The translations under genes were made by a program, and so were the position numbers. This document shows, one piece after another, positions 1-8,320 of a stretch of DNA of 64,000 bases. Source of the DNA: JAPOUP01 sp965203605 (lineage in GTDB: Bacteria; Pseudomonadota; Alphaproteobacteria; Rhodobacterales; Rhodobacteraceae). Position 1 is the stretch's first letter. Every line of letters begins with the position of its first letter. The stretch spans positions 3,906,001 through 3,970,000 of the forward strand of contig OZ241902.1 in NCBI GenBank assembly GCA_965203605.1, in the 5' to 3' direction. The notes below the pieces were generated by a model, which did not search any database, was not told the origin of the DNA, and worked only from the letters and a program-made list of their open reading frames with translations.

Positions 1-873
1 AGTCGGCGAAGCGGGTCAGCGCTGGCGCTGCCTCGTACGCGAAGCGATTGGCGGCGTATTTGGAATGCCGGATGCGGATTTCCTGAAATTCCTCGAAGTC
101 CCAGAGATTACGGTTCTGGCAGACGGTGCGCAGATAAAAACTGGAGATGCCGAGCGTATTCGCGCCGATTTCGGAGTTCCGGCAAAAGAGCCCCTGAAAT
201 GGAGGTCTGGCGATCCTTCCGGCAGCTTGCCCGCTTCGATCGGGTTCATGTGGTCGACCAGGAAAAGGAAGACGTCGCGGTCCGAGGCGTAAAGCGTTGT
301 CGTGTCCTTGGTGATGTCGACTATCGGGCTGTAGACGCCGCTCGACCAGTCGAGCATGCCGGGCACTTTCCAGCACGTATCGCCAGTTCCGTTCTCCGCA
401 GTCTTCTTCACGGCGGCGAAGAGTTCATGGTTCAAGATGCGACCATAGTCCGGGCCCGTGATGGAGCGCAACTCCGTACGCCCGTCTTCGGTTTCCAGTG
501 TCTTGATCTGCTCGGCTCGGCGCGACGTGAGCCCGTACTGCAGATTGATGCGGGCGAGCGGCGCCGGAAGCTGGCGCAGATAGGCTGCAGGGGCGCTGAG
601 CAGGCTTGCGAGTTGGCCAAAGCTCCAATGGGTCGGCGCGACCCGCGCATCGGCGCCCGGCAGAACGAGCGCCAGGTCTTCCTGATCGTCACGCTGCGTC
701 TCGACGCGGGTCTTCACTGAGGCATGGATCTCTGGCAGGGACAGACAACGCTCGTCATCCGGCCGGGAAAGTCATTCCGAGAAGACGCGGCTTATCCGCT
801 TTCCGCGGGATACACCGACTTTGTAGCTGTCGCTCGCGTCGCGCCGGCCGTGCGGTGTTTCAGGGTTCGTCAT
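1..873 (-). pseudogene. DUF932 domain protein, broken and cut by window edge
   Basis: This is a DUF932 (phage/plasmid-like) protein of the kind carried on alphaproteobacterial conjugative islands. The N-terminus starts at the ATG at 873 (MTNPETPHGRR, then SYKVGVSRGKRISRV). Codon 34 is TGA (772-774) where the family has Trp in the segment SEWLSRP. The frame then stays open through THWSFGQLASLL, YGLTSRRAEQIKTLE and TTTLYASDRDVFLFLVD. Near position 195 the reading shifts by one base: FRGSFAGTPK becomes FRGLFCRNSEIGANTLGIS and continues as RIRHSKYAANRFAYEAAPAL to the window edge. A stop plus a frameshift make function unlikely. The molecular role of DUF932 proteins is not known to me. Its presence fits the trb remnants at 11.5-14.5 kb as parts of one former element. 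Confidence 0.75.
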
Positions 874-1380
874 AGGTCAATCTCTGCGACAGGTCGGCCG
901 GGAGACTCTCTTGACCTCCAAACCCGCCACGGCGAATCCCGCCGAACTTGTGCTCTCCCGTCCGCAGGAAAACGGAGAATCCTGGCGCAGCGGGAATTCC
1001 GGGACGCTCGCGTTAGGGATGGAGGCCCGTGAGGGGGAAAGCCCATGCGGGGCTTCCGCTTCGCCGACGGCCGAGCCCGTAAGGCGACGCCCTTCTTCTG
1101 GTGATCTGGCCAAAGGTCAATGGTTAACTATAGGGCTGCCCCGACCTGCATCGCCTTGATGGCTTCGATCATGGAAAAGTGTTTTCTCCTCCCAGTTGCC
1201 TGCTTGGCGGTTTGCGGAGTTCCAATCAGCCGGCGTTAGCAGCCGCAGCCTATCTCTGATGTGGCGGTTGCTGTCCTGAACGCGCTGGACGTAGCCGCCG
1301 AAATCGCCCCGGTCCTTCAGTTAAGCCCGCTTATCTTGGCTTGCTGGTTATTTAAGCGAAAGCCTTATTGCTTAAATTAG
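874..1380. other. Gene-free spacer with decayed coding
   Basis: No intact gene is seen. A short hairpin (AAGCCC/GGGCTT, 1039-1055) lies upstream of the DUF932 start. On the minus strand, about 1310 to 1150, one frame reads like former protein (DRGDFGGYVQRVQDSN, then LTPADWNSANRQAGNWEE) but I do not recognise the family and it has no usable start. Confidence 0.5.
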
Positions 1381-1480
1381 GGGGATTATATACTTAACTG
1401 AACATGCAACAAATTATGGGAACAATGATAGTTTTGAACAACAACATGTTGTATTCAATTTGGTTAAGTATATAATCCCC
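1381..1480. mobile_element. 100-bp MITE-like element with 18-bp inverted ends
   Basis: The first 18 bases, GGGGATTATATACTTAAC (1381-1398), are the exact reverse complement of the last 18 (1463-1480). The element is flanked by the identical 8-mer TAAATTAG at 1373-1380 and 1481-1488, which looks like a target-site duplication. The interior is AT-rich and has no ORF. Size, perfect terminal repeats and target duplication fit a non-autonomous miniature inverted-repeat element. The 8-bp duplication would suit an IS1595-like or IS256-like parent, but the parent is not in this window. It lies directly upstream of the Fic pseudogene. Confidence 0.75.
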
Positions 1481-1509
1481 TAAATTAGAGCCGAGCGTCA
1501 CAATGGGGT

Positions 1510-2691
1510 ATGAGCGATTCAGACCCCAACCAACGCCTTGGCCGATTTGTGGAAACACCCGTCGCAGGAGAGATGGTGCGTGCATTCGTGCCACCTCCGC
1601 TGCCGCCGTTGCCCCCGATCGACGTGCTGGCGCTTCTTGATCGGCTTAGCCTTGCCGAGTGCGCGATAGGGCGGCTGGACGGCATCACGATGCTGCTGCC
1701 GCGTGAGGAACTCTTCCTCTATATGTATGTCCGCAAGGAAGCGGTTCTTTCCTCGCAGATCGAAGGCACGCAGTCGACGCTCTCCGATCTGTTGCGCTTC
1801 TAAACCGAAGCACAGGCCGGCGATCCGGTCGACGACATCCGCGAGGTCTCGAACTACGTCGATGCAACGATGTATGGGTTGGTACGGCTGCAGGAATTGC
1901 CGCTTTCCCTGCGACTGATCCGCGAGCTTCATGCGCGCCTGCTGCAAAGCGGACGCGGTGGCACCAAGGATCCCGGTGAGTTTCGGTGATCGCAGAACTG
2001 GATTGGCGGGACACGCCCGGGCAATGCGCTGTATGTGCGCCACCGGTCACGGAAATGGATGACTGCCTCGGGGCGTTTGAACGTTTCATGCACGAAGACG
2101 GGTCCCGTCTTCCGGCCCTCATCAAGGCCGGGCTCCTGCATGTCCAGTTCGAGACCATCCACCCGTTTCCCGACGGCAATGGCCGTATCGGCCGCTTGCT
2201 GGTCACGCTCTATCTCTGCGTCAATGGTGCGCCGCAAAAGCCGCTCCTCTATCACAGCCTGTTTCTCAAGAAGCATCGCGCTGATTACTACCGGCTGCTC
2301 CAGGAAGTGCGCGAGCACGGCCATTGGGAGGCCCTGGCTTGACTTCTTCCTTTCCGGCGTGGCTGAAACGGCGAACCAGGCGTCCGACGCCGCCACACGG
2401 ATTGTCGATCTTTTCAATGAGGACCGTGAGCGCATCACGGCCGAAAGCGACCGCGCCGGCTCGTCACTGCGCATCCACGAACTGTTCCAGCAGCACCCGT
2501 TCCTGACCGCGAACCAGTTAGTCGAACACACCGGCCTGTCGGCGCCGACGGTGAACGCTGCGCTCGCCGACTTGGAACGCTTCGGGATACTCGAAGAGAT
2601 CACGGGCCGTAAGCGAGGGCGCGTTTTCAGCTACCGTGCCTACCTCACCATACTTAGCGAGGGCACCGATCCGTTGCCCACAACAACTTGA
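1510..2691 (+). pseudogene. Fic-family protein, multiply disrupted
   Basis: Fic proteins AMPylate (or otherwise modify) target proteins. The catalytic motif HPFPDGNGRIGR is intact around 2160-2195. The N-terminal Fic region (SSQIEGTQSTLSDLL) precedes it and a winged-helix C-terminus (LTANQLVEHTGLSAPTV) follows. Four lesions are visible: TAA at 1801-1803, where the family continues TEAQAGDPVDDIREVSNYV; TGA at 1987-1989 between GEFR and SQNWIGGTRPGN; a one-base loss near 2033-2040, after which APPVTEMDDCLGAFERF is read; and an extra C near 2332-2335 that restores the first frame (WLDFFLSGVAETAN). The order of domains is normal, so this was a full-length gene of about 390 codons. It is not expected to make an active enzyme. 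Confidence 0.9.
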
Positions 2692-2703
2692 ACAGAGGGC
2701 CCC

Positions 2704-3089
2704 GTGCTTGTTGAAACTGTTGCTTTTTTGGACTACGCACATGCGTGCGTTCGAAGAGCCTTCCAGAGCGGCTACACGCTGATCAGCGATCCGGTGGGCG
2801 GGCAGGTGGCTTGGCTCGTGGCGCAGAAGGAATGGGACCATTCGCTTGACAAGTACGCCCGACAGCAGGTGGCAGCGGTCCTTGGCCAGGCCATGCACGG
2901 TCACATCCGGGAGCTTTGCGTTCAGAGCGGCGGAAAGCCCGTTCGCGTTTTGATCCCAGACGCACGGCAATTCCGCTGATCAGCGGCGACAGGACAGGCG
3001 ATGAGCTGTTCTGCAGACGGTTCGTGCCGCTTGCGGATCGGCTCTATGACGTACATCTCGACGAACTCAAGGAAGAAGGAGCGTTCTGA
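2704..3089 (+). pseudogene. RelE/HigB-type toxin remnant
   Basis: The C-terminal half resembles RelE-superfamily toxins of the COG4679 type: GHIRELCVQSGGKPVRV, then after a one-base shift near 2945 FDPRRTAIPLISGDRTG and ADRLYDVHLDELKEEGAF, ending at TGA 3087-3089. Such toxins are ribosome-dependent mRNA endonucleases. The first 80 residues match the family poorly, and the usual LGRP..DT segment before GHIREL is missing, so an internal deletion is likely as well. The GTG start at 2704 is only the start of the open frame. The reading frame end overlaps the first codon of the HTH antitoxin gene, as is usual for this pair. I judge the toxin inactive. Confidence 0.65.
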
Positions 3090-3463
3090 AGGCAGAACAC
3101 CATCCTTTTGCGCGGCTGACGGAGGAACTGTCTCCCGCGAGTCGGGCGCGGATCGAGGTCTGGAAAGGGGAGCTTCGCGCGGTCATGCTGCTTCATGATC
3201 TGCGGCAGGCCCGAACCATGACCCAGAAGTCCGTCGGCGAGGCCCTGAACGTGAACCGGCCGGCTGTCGCAAAGCTGGAACGGCGCACCGACATGGACTT
3301 GTCGAACCTTCGCTCCTACATTGAGGCGATGGGCGGCAGGTTTGACATTGTCGCGCGGTTTCCCCAGTGCAGCGTGGTCATCAGGAATTTCCCGAAGCCA
3401 ACGCCGACTGGATGGAGGCTGAGCCGGTCCCGGACAATGCAGGACCGTAGCTCCACCGTCTGA
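3086..3463 (+). CDS. XRE-family antitoxin of the RelE/HigA pair
   Basis: The product (KAEHHPFARLTEELSP, then LRQARTMTQKSVGEAL and RPAVAKLERRTDMDLSNL, ending SYIEAMGGRFDIVARF) is a HigA-type antitoxin with a DNA-binding helix-turn-helix at about residues 45-65. It neutralises the RelE-like toxin and represses the operon in related systems. The family start would be an ATG overlapping the toxin stop as ATGA. Here that site reads CTGA (3086-3089), so the start is CTG or translation begins at the internal ATG 3185, inside the conserved region. The last 20 residues look out of frame compared with the family. Protein identity is clear; expression is doubtful. Confidence 0.7.
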   Translation: MKAEHHPFARLTEELSPASRARIEVWKGELRAVMLLHDLRQARTMTQKSVGEALNVNRPAVAKLERRTDMDLSNLRSYIEAMGGRFDIVARFPQCSVVIRNFPKPTPTGWRLSRSRTMQDRSSTV

Positions 3464-3808
3464 ACTCCTAAATCCGGAACGCCGTTCTTGTGCGTCTTGA
3501 CGGGTGCAACGGTAATGTTGCGGACCGCCAACCGGACGGCTAGTATCCCGCCAGTGTTGGAGTGATGGTGGCCCGCTTGCCCTGGCCGCAGGATACCGTA
3601 TACCTGCCGCAACAGCAACCAAGCTGCCAAACCACTCATTTGCCGCGATTGCCTTACGGTGCGCCGCTTTGGCCGAAGGGATTTGTCGGTTTTCTTTCCC
3701 ATAGCTCACAATCGGCGATCTCCATTCACAGCCCGGGCGTGGCCCTTGATCCGAAAGATCGCGCCAGCGGTCCACACCCAAGAAAGCATGATGGCACCTC
3801 TTGCAAAA
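3464..3808. other. Spacer without a recognisable gene
   Basis: Open frames here (both strands) look like shadows and match nothing I recognise. A segment at 3797-3812 begins CCTCTTGCA like the ends of the IS1182-type element at 22815-24280, so this spacer may hold an old IS end. Confidence 0.4.
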
Positions 3809-3821
3809 CACCATTATGGTG
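3809..3821. promoter_or_regulatory. Palindrome upstream of mqsR, candidate MqsA operator
   Basis: CACCAT-T-ATGGTG is a perfect palindrome ending 13 bases before the mqsR ATG. In E. coli, MqsA represses its own operon by binding palindromes of the ACCT...AGGT type just upstream of mqsR. The ACC...GGT half-sites and position agree with that role; binding itself is inferred. Confidence 0.45.
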
Positions 3822-3834
3822 CTGATGTCCGCCC

Positions 3835-4153
3835 ATGACCGAGAAGCGCAGACCCACCTGTGATCTTGAGGCAGTCAAAGCCGCCTTCTCATCGGTTGAG
3901 AGCCTCAGGGCCACGGGCTCCGCGATGAGGGGAGCGGCGGCCATGGGCTTCGGAGGTCATGGGACCGTGGCGGGGATCCAGTCGATGGAACGTCGTCACT
4001 TCCATAAGTCGATGACGTCCTACGCCGATCACCGCGTCTGGTCAGGATGTCCATCATGTGCCATCGGAGCGGGGGACGCTCTACGTCAGGTTCACCGCCG
4101 ATGCCGTAGCCAGGTTCCCGCTGCTGTCATTCAGGGAGAAGGGCGATGGATGA
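3835..4153 (+). pseudogene. mqsR: MqsR-family toxin, single frameshift
   Basis: MqsR is a GCU-specific mRNA interferase of type II TA systems. The N-terminus (MTEKRRPTCDLEAVKAAF) and core (HFHKSMTSYADHRVW, compare FYKSMTTYSDHTIW in E. coli) fit the family. After the Trp codon at 4039-4041 there is one extra T (4042). Skipping it restores QDVHHVPSERGTLYVRF and FPLLSFREKGDG, ending with TGA 4151-4153, which overlaps the mqsA start, the expected arrangement. Normal length would be about 105 residues. As it stands the frame runs on as an unrelated tail to 4206. The lesion looks recent because nothing else in the gene is damaged. Confidence 0.85.
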
Positions 4154-4568
4154 TCCGACCTGCCCGGGGACGGGCCAACCGATGGTTCGCGGCGTACGGC
4201 CGATGACCATCACCTACGGGGGCCACTCGGCAGCCTTCGACATGCCGGGGTGGTATTGCGGGGCGGACGGGGAGAGCGTTCACTCCGGTGGGGACATGAA
4301 AGTGTCCGACCATGAGCTTAACCGGCTGAAAGCCAGGGTCGACGGCCTGCTGTTGCCGGAGGATGTGCTCCGGATCAGGAAGCGGCTGGGACTGACGCAG
4401 GAAGGCGCGGGCCAGTTGATCGGGGGTGGCCCCAATGCGTTCCAGAAACATGAGGGCGGTGAGGTTCTGGCTAGCCATGCGATAGCGGGCGCCCTGGTTC
4501 TGCTCGACCATGACCCTACGGGGCTTGCCGTTCTCAAGCAGCGGGCGACCTCCGGCCAGGCTGCGTGA
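4146..4568 (+). CDS. mqsA: MqsA-family antitoxin / HTH repressor
   Basis: 140 residues. The N-terminal YgiT-like zinc-finger region (TCPGTGQPMVRG, then GWYCGADGESVHSGGD) keeps one Cys of each CxxC pair, as I recall for alphaproteobacterial members. The C-terminal HTH (IRKRLGLTQEGAGQLIGGG, NAFQKHEGGEV) has the GGG-NAF signature of MqsA. It binds the toxin and represses the operon. The start at 4146 (ATGGATGA) overlaps the true end of mqsR by 8 bases, supporting both the start and translational coupling. It appears intact while its toxin is frameshifted. Confidence 0.85.
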   Translation: MDDPTCPGTGQPMVRGVRPMTITYGGHSAAFDMPGWYCGADGESVHSGGDMKVSDHELNRLKARVDGLLLPEDVLRIRKRLGLTQEGAGQLIGGGPNAFQKHEGGEVLASHAIAGALVLLDHDPTGLAVLKQRATSGQAA

Positions 4569-4719
4569 CCCTTGCGCCACCTTGCGCTGCGCCGCGCTGG
4601 CATGGTCGGTCACATGGTCCAGTCAGGTCATGGAAAGGTGAACGTGATGCGCGGGGAACTCACATTCGGCATGCCAAGGCGGTCAGGAAGACCGGAGCCG
4701 GGCCAAAAGGCGTTCCAGG

Positions 4720-5388
4720 CGTCAATGAGCCATATTTTCCACCTGGATGTTCCCGCTGCCGGGCAATCGTTTCATTCCCCGCATCCGCGACCTGAAATCT
4801 GGGCGCTTCCATGTCTTCGATCCCAGAAGCGTTCCGAAGGAACCCAAATGTCTGGTCGGGGGCAAGGTCTGGGAACAGACCTTCATCGACAGTTGGCCAG
4901 ATGGGCTGGGATGCACGGCAACGATGCGTTCCGGCAAGATGCCGCCAAGCCGGCTTCCCAGGCGGTTGCCGACCCGTCCGCGCAGGCACGATCCGGCCAT
5001 CGCAATGCGGGAAACCGGACAGACCGAACGGACACTGTCCATCATCGAACGGGCGCTCGATACCGACATGCGGCGCCGGTCCACTGTCGGGTAGAACAGG
5101 GGCGAGGCGCACCACGCGCTGGAGAACGCCCTGTGGATCGGTCGTCAGGGCGGGATCCGGGACCGGACCACGGAAAGCCAGCGTTTCCGTCTGGCCTGCA
5201 TGAATCCGCTTGCGGCGCGCATCATGCACTGGAACACGGACCAGCTCGGCAAAGCCGTCATGCAGCGCAGGCGGGTGGGCCTGGACACGCCAGAACACCT
5301 GCTCAGGCACATCTCACCGTTCGGATGGGAACACATTCTGCTGGTCGGACAGTGCATCTGGCGCAGAATGAGAGGTGAAATTACCTGA
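4720..5388 (+). pseudogene. Tn3-family transposase (TnpA) C-terminal fragment
   Basis: The frame contains the DDE-domain segments NRFIPRIRDLKSGRFHVFD, RETGQTERTLSIIERALD, then GEAHHALENALWIGRQGGIR and the terminal HISPFGWEHILLVGQ seen at the end of Tn3-type transposases. A TAG at 5092-5094 replaces the codon in the G-L-NKGE motif. Upstream of 4747 the match continues only after a frame change (SHIFHLDVPA). The first two thirds of the roughly 990-residue protein are absent. It is a dead 3' end of a transposon, and a matching terminal repeat may follow. Confidence 0.8.
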
Positions 5389-5421
5389 AGGGGCATTTTG
5401 CACTGAGCCGGAGTCGACCCC
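5389..5421. repeat. Possible Tn3-family terminal inverted repeat
   Basis: Immediately after the tnpA stop, the reverse complement reads GGGGTCGACTCCGGCTCAGT and onwards. Tn3-family transposons end in about 38-bp repeats starting GGGG, located just past tnpA. No partner repeat was found in the window, so this is tentative. Confidence 0.4.
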
Positions 5422-5454
5422 TATAGGGACGGGAGGCGGGCACATGGCGATTGT

Positions 5455-5665
5455 GGCTATGACCACTGCCAAAGCGGAGCGCTTCGCTGGGCGATGGCGC
5501 GGCATTGCCGGACAAGCCCTATGGGCGCGGGGCTTCGACCTCCAGCCGTGGCCGAGGCGGCTCGACCAGCCAACAAGGTGGTGCAGGCCGCGGATGATAT
5601 TCGTCAACTCCATGAGCGACCTCTACCGCGACCTCATAGACAGTGTGTTCGAGAAGTTGGGGAGG
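5455..5665 (+). pseudogene. DUF5131 (phage Gp37/Gp68-like) fragment
   Basis: The segment AERFAGRWRGIAGQ, then RLDQPTRWCRPRMIFVNSMS and DLYRDLIDSVFE matches the family of radical-SAM-like phage proteins known as DUF5131. The preceding CYAE-type motif is present only in another frame (YDHCQ), showing a frameshift near 5470. Both ends are missing. Only a scrap of about 70 codons remains. Confidence 0.7.
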
Positions 5666-5694
5666 AATTGCCGGCGGCGGGGGAAGTCGTCCAG

Positions 5695-5934
5695 TCAGAG
5701 GCCGAGTTGGCTGTGGGAGCCGAGACGCACCAGATCGGGACGGACATGGCAGTCCCGGTGGTCCTTCCACTGCCCGCCAAGCGCGTGGTCGCGATGGCGC
5801 GGCGCCAGTGCCCGGTCCGCTGCCAGTTCGGCCACGAGGCTGGCAAGCTCGCCACCGATGGTTCCGGCGAAACGTCCCCTCCTCTCGCGGCAGTAATCCC
5901 GTTTGAAGGCCGAGGTCCGCCTAATCGTCCGCAT
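5695..5934 (-). pseudogene. yafQ: YafQ-family toxin with in-frame deletion
   Basis: YafQ toxins are ribosome-dependent mRNA endonucleases paired with DinJ/RelB antitoxins. The sequence MRTIRRTSAFKRDYCRERRG, then DHALGGQWKDHRDCHVRPDL fits well, but it jumps directly to VRLGSHSQLGL. About 12-15 residues that normally link RPDL to the final strand (an LIYR..D..LEL segment) are missing. The frame is preserved, so a 79-residue product could be made, but the core beta strand is lost. It overlaps the end of the antitoxin gene by 14 bases, the usual order. Confidence 0.7.
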
Positions 5935-6109
5935 GGAGGTCGGCCATCAGGTCGTCGACATCGCCGACCGTGATGAGCTCACCGCGCCGAGCCGCCTCCA
6001 TGGCCGCGACGGTCTCCGCGTTCGGCACCAGTGGCTCCAAGCGTGGAAGATCCCCACCGTGGGCCTCCTGCCCGGTCTTCCCGTCACGTTCACGTATAAC
6101 GGTGCGCAT
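5921..6109 (-). pseudogene. RelB/DinJ-type antitoxin, N-terminus degraded
   Basis: The C-terminal half (PRLEPLVPNAETVAAMEAAR, then GELITVGDVDDLMADL) is typical of DinJ/RelB antitoxins, the toxin-binding portion. The N-terminal ribbon-helix-helix DNA-binding region is not recognisable in the first 28 residues (MRTVIRERDGKTGQEAHGG). A strong Shine-Dalgarno (AGGAGG) lies about 8 bases before the ATG at 6109, so translation may still start there. Repressor function is probably lost. Confidence 0.6.
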
Positions 6110-6219
6110 ACTTCGGTCCTCCTGACTGGGCCACAACGTAACCTGCCTCCTGACGGATGTCCACACCCCGCCGCTCTTGGCGCACCGTCCCGGCCCTTTC
6201 AATGTAACACTGTTGACTC

Positions 6220-7022
6220 AGTGCCGGCGTAGTCGCGCATGGCCCTGTGGTGTTCGGTGAGGAGTGACAGTATCAGGTATCCCTCCCATAGCTTTCGTGT
6301 GCCCGGCGTGGGCTGGCACCTCGACGGAACGGATCAGGTGAGACGCGCGGTGCTGGCGGCGAACGCCCTGACCGTCCGGGTTGGGTCGGGCGTTCCGCGC
6401 TGCCAGCGGTGGTTGGGCTTCGCCATGTGGACGGCGAGGACATGGATTTCGTCGGAGTGGACGACGGTCCGTGCCGGGATGGCGTCGAAAGCGAGGCAGC
6501 GGCGCGGGTCGTCGGCGGCGCTGGACCGGCGGTCCCTGCTGCGCGTCCCGGTCCTGAGTGCGCTGAACCATTCCCCGGTGAGCCACCTTGCCTCGTACCA
6601 GCCCGTGCGCCAGGGAGGACCGGGTGCCGTCCCCGGCCTCGAGCCACGCCTTCAGCTAGTCAACCGTTCCGGGGGATTGGTGTCGCAGACCGATCCTTAC
6701 GCAGCCGGGGATACACGGTCGGAAACTCTGAGTTAACAGTGTCCTGTTGAAAGGCTTGGGGCGGCGGAAGCGCCTCCCCCACGCGCTCCGCCAGCGCCGG
6801 CAGCGCCTTCGCCGCCGCCGACAGGCACAGCCCGCCGCGGGCGTTGCGCCAGCCGGTGCGCTCGACCGGCTCCCGGCTCAGGGCAGGCAGGCTGCGGCCG
6901 CCGGCACGGAGCGCCTCGGCGAGCCATTCCAGCGTCCGCCAATCGAAATGGCGGAGACCGACCTACATGCCTCGCCATATAAGCCATCGAAATCAGGAAT
7001 ATAGGTATGAAATGTTGTAAGG
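6220..7022 (-). mobile_element. Remnant of a DUF4338 + Tn5-type transposase element
   Basis: Reading from 7000 leftwards, one frame gives VGLRHFDWRTLEWLAEALRA, then TGWRNARGGLCLSAAAKALP, the start of a DUF4338 (DruA-like) protein. The same DNA recurs at 29480 onwards, including the upstream CCTTACAAC and CCTATAT stretches. After a gap, 6660 to 6220 reads WYEARWLTGEWFSALRTGTR, SDEIHVLAVHMAKPNHRW and, past a TGA, GTRKLWEGYLILS. These are the closing motifs of IS4/Tn5-type transposases (WY..RW.IE..F..LKSG and the GxKxLWRG end). The middle of the element is deleted and stops and frameshifts are present. Confidence 0.6.
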
Positions 7023-7401
7023 ACCCGGGCCTCCGGACAGCACGGACGACAGAGGCTTCACCAAAGGTGTCTCACGACAGGAACCGAACAATGGGAAAGG
7101 GGACGACCCCGACAAAGGTGCGGTTTTCAGCCGAAATCCCGCGCTTCCAACCCGCCGTCGACATACGTGGTGGACCTGTCCGAGGCGGCCATTGCAGGAG
7201 CCCGCGTGTTCCGCACATTTGCTTATGGAATTGCCGGGCTGCGGACTGATTGTCGCCAAGATTGGCGATGGCTGCCTTTGGATTCATTGCAGCTCATGTG
7301 GTGCAGTTGGAACCAAATCCGTGAACGGACCTGACTACGAAGATTTCATAGAATGTGGGACAGAGAATTCAGGAGCCGCAGCCAGTCACTCGATGGAATG
7401 A
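7023..7401. other. Spacer downstream of the ABC operon
   Basis: No supported gene. A 69-codon frame from a TTG at 7192 contains CGLIVAKIGDG and a CxxC (CSSCG) but has no relatives I recognise. No clear terminator for the leftward ABC operon ending at 7402 was found. Confidence 0.4.
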
Positions 7402-8319
7402 TCACTTCACTGCACCTGCGGCCATCCCCTTGATGATAAAGCGCTCGAGGACCACGCCAATGATGATCAGTGGTATGATCGCGGCTGTCGAGAGTGCCGC
7501 CATCGCCCACCAGTTTATTCCCTGGCTGCCGGTTTGACTCGCGACCATCACCGGAAGTGTCTTGGCGTCAGTGGACGTCAGCAGAGCGGCGAAAAAGTAC
7601 TCATTCCAGGTCAGGACGAGAGATAGAATCAACGCCGCAACCATGCCCGGCAGTGCGATCGGCAATACGATCGTCAGAAACGCCTGCCAGATCGAGAGTC
7701 CATCCACGAGTGCGGCTTCCTCAAGCTCAACCGGAATTGACTGGAACTGGTCTCGCATGATCCAGATCACGATCGGAAGCACGGTCAATGTATACAGCAG
7801 GATCAGACCTATCCGCGTATCGAGCAGATCGAGAGATCGGTAGAGCACCAGAAACGGCAGAGCCAGGACCACCGGCGGCAAGATCAACTGGCTGAGGAAG
7901 AAGAAGGAGATGTCTGGATTCCGCATGAATCCAAATCTGTACCGGAACCGGCTGAGGCCGTAGGCGGCGAGCGAGCCAAGGATGACTGCCAGGACCGAAG
8001 CCGAAACGCTGGTGATCGCAGAATTCGTAAATCGCTTGAGAAACTCCTCGCGAACGGTTGACTCCTGTCCAATCAGTCGCGGCGAGAGGCCAAGGCTGTC
8101 CCAGCCCTTCCACTTTGGCCAATAGTCGAAAAAGGGAATCATATGTCCCTGCATGACGTTTGGAGCCAGCTTGAAACTTGTGGTAAGGGTCCAGTAGATC
8201 GGAAACAGGCAGATAATCGTCCAAAAGATCAGTATACCATAAACTGCCACTCGTCCCGCATACCATTTCGCCCTGAATGAGAGGTCGCTGGAATGGTCGT
8301 GAAAGATCTGTTCAGCCAT
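7402..8319 (-). CDS. Carbohydrate-type ABC transporter permease 2 (MalG/UgpE-like)
   Basis: 305 residues with six predicted membrane segments. The cytoplasmic EAA loop, which docks on the ATPase, reads EEAALVDGLSIWQAFLTIVL. It forms the translocation pore in the inner membrane together with the adjacent permease. The C-terminal LERFIIKGMAAGAVK is the usual MalG-family ending. It starts one base after the stop of the upstream permease gene, so the two are surely co-transcribed and probably coupled. The substrate (sugar, polyol or glycerol phosphate) cannot be told from sequence. The partner ATPase is probably the gene at 17964. Confidence 0.9.
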   Translation of the reverse strand: MAEQIFHDHSSDLSFRAKWYAGRVAVYGILIFWTIICLFPIYWTLTTSFKLAPNVMQGHMIPFFDYWPKWKGWDSLGLSPRLIGQESTVREEFLKRFTNSAITSVSASVLAVILGSLAAYGLSRFRYRFGFMRNPDISFFFLSQLILPPVVLALPFLVLYRSLDLLDTRIGLILLYTLTVLPIVIWIMRDQFQSIPVELEEAALVDGLSIWQAFLTIVLPIALPGMVAALILSLVLTWNEYFFAALLTSTDAKTLPVMVASQTGSQGINWWAMAALSTAAIIPLIIIGVVLERFIIKGMAAGAVK

Positions 8320-8320
8320 T

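Noticed and set aside
3044..3814. 256-codon minus-strand ORF over the RelE/HigA genes
   Set aside because: Antisense to the readable HigA-type sequence; no recognisable motif.
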